64,000 bases of DNA from Parietaria judaica. Lineage: Eukaryota; Streptophyta; Magnoliopsida; Rosales; Urticaceae. Where the stretch lies: the NCBI GenBank assembly GCA_954871525.1, contig OX940864.1:17292001-17356000 (forward strand), in the 5' to 3' direction. Below, one piece after another: positions 61,917 to 64,000 of the stretch; positions within the stretch are counted from its first letter, which is position 1; every line of letters starts with the position of its first letter. The notes beneath the pieces were generated by a model. It had not been told where the DNA came from and did no database searches. It worked only from the letters and a program-made list of their open reading frames with translations. The position numbers and the translations under genes were made by a program.

Positions 61917-63634
61917 TTAGAATGGAGAACCAATGGGCCGTGTAAGGCCGAGAAAACGCATTATCCTAACCCGACGATCTTCTGAGTCAGTTCTTTCTGG
62001 GATTATAACATCCTGCAAATAAAATCGTGTTCAATCATATACTAGAAAAAGTGTGAAAAGGAAGTGATTATCAATTAAATATTTAACTTACGTCATCGAA
62101 GTGAAGTTTAGGCTTGCATTTCCTTTTGCCTCGGCCTGTTTCACTATAACCTTCCTCAACTCTACTTGAAATCGACGGAGAAGATTTATCTGCATATAGG
62201 ATGAGTTTAAAATAACGGGAACATTGTTTGTTTGTATAGGATCTTCCAGTTAATTTGTTCTACATATTCTATAGACACGATTCAGAATAGATAATTTTAA
62301 TTAAGAGAGTAAAGAGTAGAAAACACTAGTGTATACCAGATGATACAAACTGTTCATCGGAGTTATTTGAAGCAGCTGCTGATTTAACAAACCCGTTGCT
62401 CGAAATGTGGCTGAGATCCTGTTATAGACACGGTTGTTCAACAACAGTAAATGAAAGTGTTCCATAAAAAAACAATCCCAACAAGAAATACGCTTGGATT
62501 AACAATGGAACATACTTCGGGAGACCATTGCCTTTCGAACTCAACACTCGGTGGAGATATGCACGGGGTCTCGCTTTCGCTTTCCGTTACATGGGATTTC
62601 TTCGGGGTAAATTCCATCTCTAAAGCTTCACTAGCAAGTTCACCAGCTTGGCTGGAAAAATTAAAAGAGTATGAAATGATTAAGTCAAAATTTAGAGCAA
62701 CTAAACAGACAACTTTCCATTTCCCACATTGAGCAAAACCAATATGAGTAATTTTAGTAACTAACCTCATTTCTTCAATCGAAGCTTCTTCGGAATTAGA
62801 CGAAAACTCAGATCCTTCATTCAAGGACTTGCTACTCTGAGCTGATATTTCTTTTGCTCCAGCACTTCCATCCCGCAAATTATCCAAGGTTTCATTCAAC
62901 CGGGCGATCTTAACACAAGACAACTCCAACAAGGAACCTAGATTGGAAGAAACATTTAATGATATGCCTCAATTGGAAGTATTTCATCATCATACATAAA
63001 CCTAGAATCTCTTTATTAGGACTGTTCTTAGAGCTACCAACAAATTACAGTTTCCGTGTTCATTGAACTAATTTCTCGAACCCCGCTGAATGTAAAAGGA
63101 ATTCTAGGGGGCACACAAACTAATCAAAATTCACAAACTATTAAGACAGCGATCGAAGAGAGCTACAAACACACAATCAAAACCGCAGTCTGAACCAATC
63201 CTCGGAAAGAGAAAACGAATTGTACTAGTTCAACCAAATCCAGCCCTTCATCTGAACCACCGATAAACATTACAACATTCTTTGCTTAACACCACCCCTA
63301 CATTCTCATGCTCTAACAATTCAATCAGATTCCTCGTTAAATGTTGAAACAATGTTCACGAAGACGAAAACGAGTCAGAGAGACCAAAACCGAGTTAGAT
63401 TATCCGTAAAATTCACAAAGCCATAACCATGTAAACTCTTCAGAAACCTAGATCGCCATTCAATTAAGCTACCAAGTAGACCATCAAAACCACAATCCGA
63501 CAGAGAACAACTACTGAAATCAGAATGGAACGGTTCAAAACCTAGATCGCTATTCAATTGAGCTACAAAATAGACCATCATCAAAACCACAATCCGACAG
63601 AGACCCACATAGATACACACACACACACACACAC

Positions 63635-63665
<31 letters not shown>

Positions 63666-63820
63666 TTACCGGAATCGGAATGGGAATCCCAATCGCAGAG
63701 GAAGAAGAGGGAGAAATCGGTGCGCCGTTTGGGCGGGGAGCTTCGCGGCTGCTGAGAGCACTTGGGAATGTGGTCGACTGGCTTCCTCCTCCTGGAGGTC
63801 GCTCTCCTCTTCTTCGCCAT
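61917..63820 (-). CDS. Uncharacterised plant protein, six exons
   Basis: Not recognised. Exons 63820-63670, 62937-62766, 62651-62516, 62418-62337, 62189-62092 and 62012-61917 join in frame with GT-AG introns to 244 residues. The N-terminus is very basic (MAKKRRATSRRRKP), a likely nuclear signal. Then comes a leucine-rich helix (SLLELSCVKIARLNETLDNL) that could form a short coiled coil. The middle is Ser/Glu-rich and probably disordered. The C-terminus has GRGKRKCKPKLHFDDD and the compact RRVRIMRFLGLTRPIGSPF motif. The consistent splice phases make a real gene very likely; a nuclear or chromatin-linked role is only a guess. Confidence 0.8.
63438..63604. repeat. Tandem duplication in intron 1 of the uncharacterised gene
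   Basis: Two diverged copies, about 93 bp apart, of AAACCTAGATCGC-ATTCAATT followed by GACCATCAAAACCACAATCC, near 63447-63503 and 63539-63603. It is followed by an (AC)n(AT)n microsatellite at 63613-63666 abutting exon 1. Confidence 0.75.
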
Positions 63821-64000
63821 TAAATTGAAGCTCGATCGAAATGGCGAATTCGATTGGGGGAAGAGGGGAAAAAAGCCCTAATATGCTAATCGCGATCAGG
63901 AGTTTTCATAAGAAATTTCTCTTTTTCTTTTGCTTTGATAATTACTTGCATTGGTTTTACGCTCAGTGTTTGTTTACCGGTTTTCTTCGTTAAATATAAC
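63821..64000. other. Upstream region of the uncharacterised gene
   Basis: Presumed 5' UTR and promoter of the gene ending at 63820. No defined element is claimed. Confidence 0.3.

Overview
This is nuclear DNA from a flowering plant, most likely a eudicot. It has AT-rich intergenic space, split genes with GT-AG introns, UGT73-type glycosyltransferases, a plant HEAT-repeat gene (SHOOT GRAVITROPISM 6), an intron-less histone H2B, and many plant transposon classes. All host genes read on the minus strand. I cannot name the species from the sequence alone.

Left half, 1-36.2 kb: a tandem cluster of five family-1 UDP-glycosyltransferase (UGT73) loci, heavily invaded by transposons. UGT-A (1629-3133) is dead, with a nonsense codon and a 1-bp deletion. 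UGT-B (6895-8361) and UGT-C (23607-25094) are intact single-exon genes. UGT-D (26458-27838) is a chimeric pseudogene: its body and 3' flank match UGT-B, its upstream region matches UGT-C. UGT-E (32429-36198) is a two-exon gene split by a young LTR element in exon 1. The intact copies should transfer glucose from UDP-glucose to small lipophilic acceptors (triterpenoid, brassinosteroid, cytokinin or flavonoid types in UGT73C relatives). The acceptor cannot be read from sequence.

Mobile DNA in this half, with target-site duplications (TSDs) where visible: a hAT derivative (3552-5167, 8-bp TSD), a MULE-type MITE (5219-5686), a foldback element (about 9382-10612), a Pack-MULE-like element (10836-12141, 9-bp TSD), a possible Helitron end (14667), a solo LTR (14747-16860), a whole but decayed Ty1/copia element (16899-23181, TSD tatac) carrying five hairpin repeats, a small solo LTR (25968-26257), a solo LTR with plastid psbA DNA inside (27955-29774, TSD ctctt), a short hAT with a transposase tail (30284-31044), and a non-autonomous LTR element (34176-35867, TSD caaac).

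The 36.2-40.0 kb stretch has no recognisable gene. From 40028 to 58260 lies one large gene, SGR6. I traced 51 exons, all in frame with GT-AG introns, encoding 1722 residues. A 505-bp MULE-type MITE sits in intron 25. Next come a histone H2B gene (59564-59983) with a plant histone octamer box upstream, a 67-bp plastid 16S rRNA fragment (61478-61544), and a six-exon gene of unknown function (61917-63820, 244 residues).

The best candidates for something undescribed are the five-copy covarying hairpin array in the copia leader, the promoter-swapped UGT-D, the psbA-bearing solo LTR in a UGT promoter, and the foldback element built of inverted minisatellite arms.
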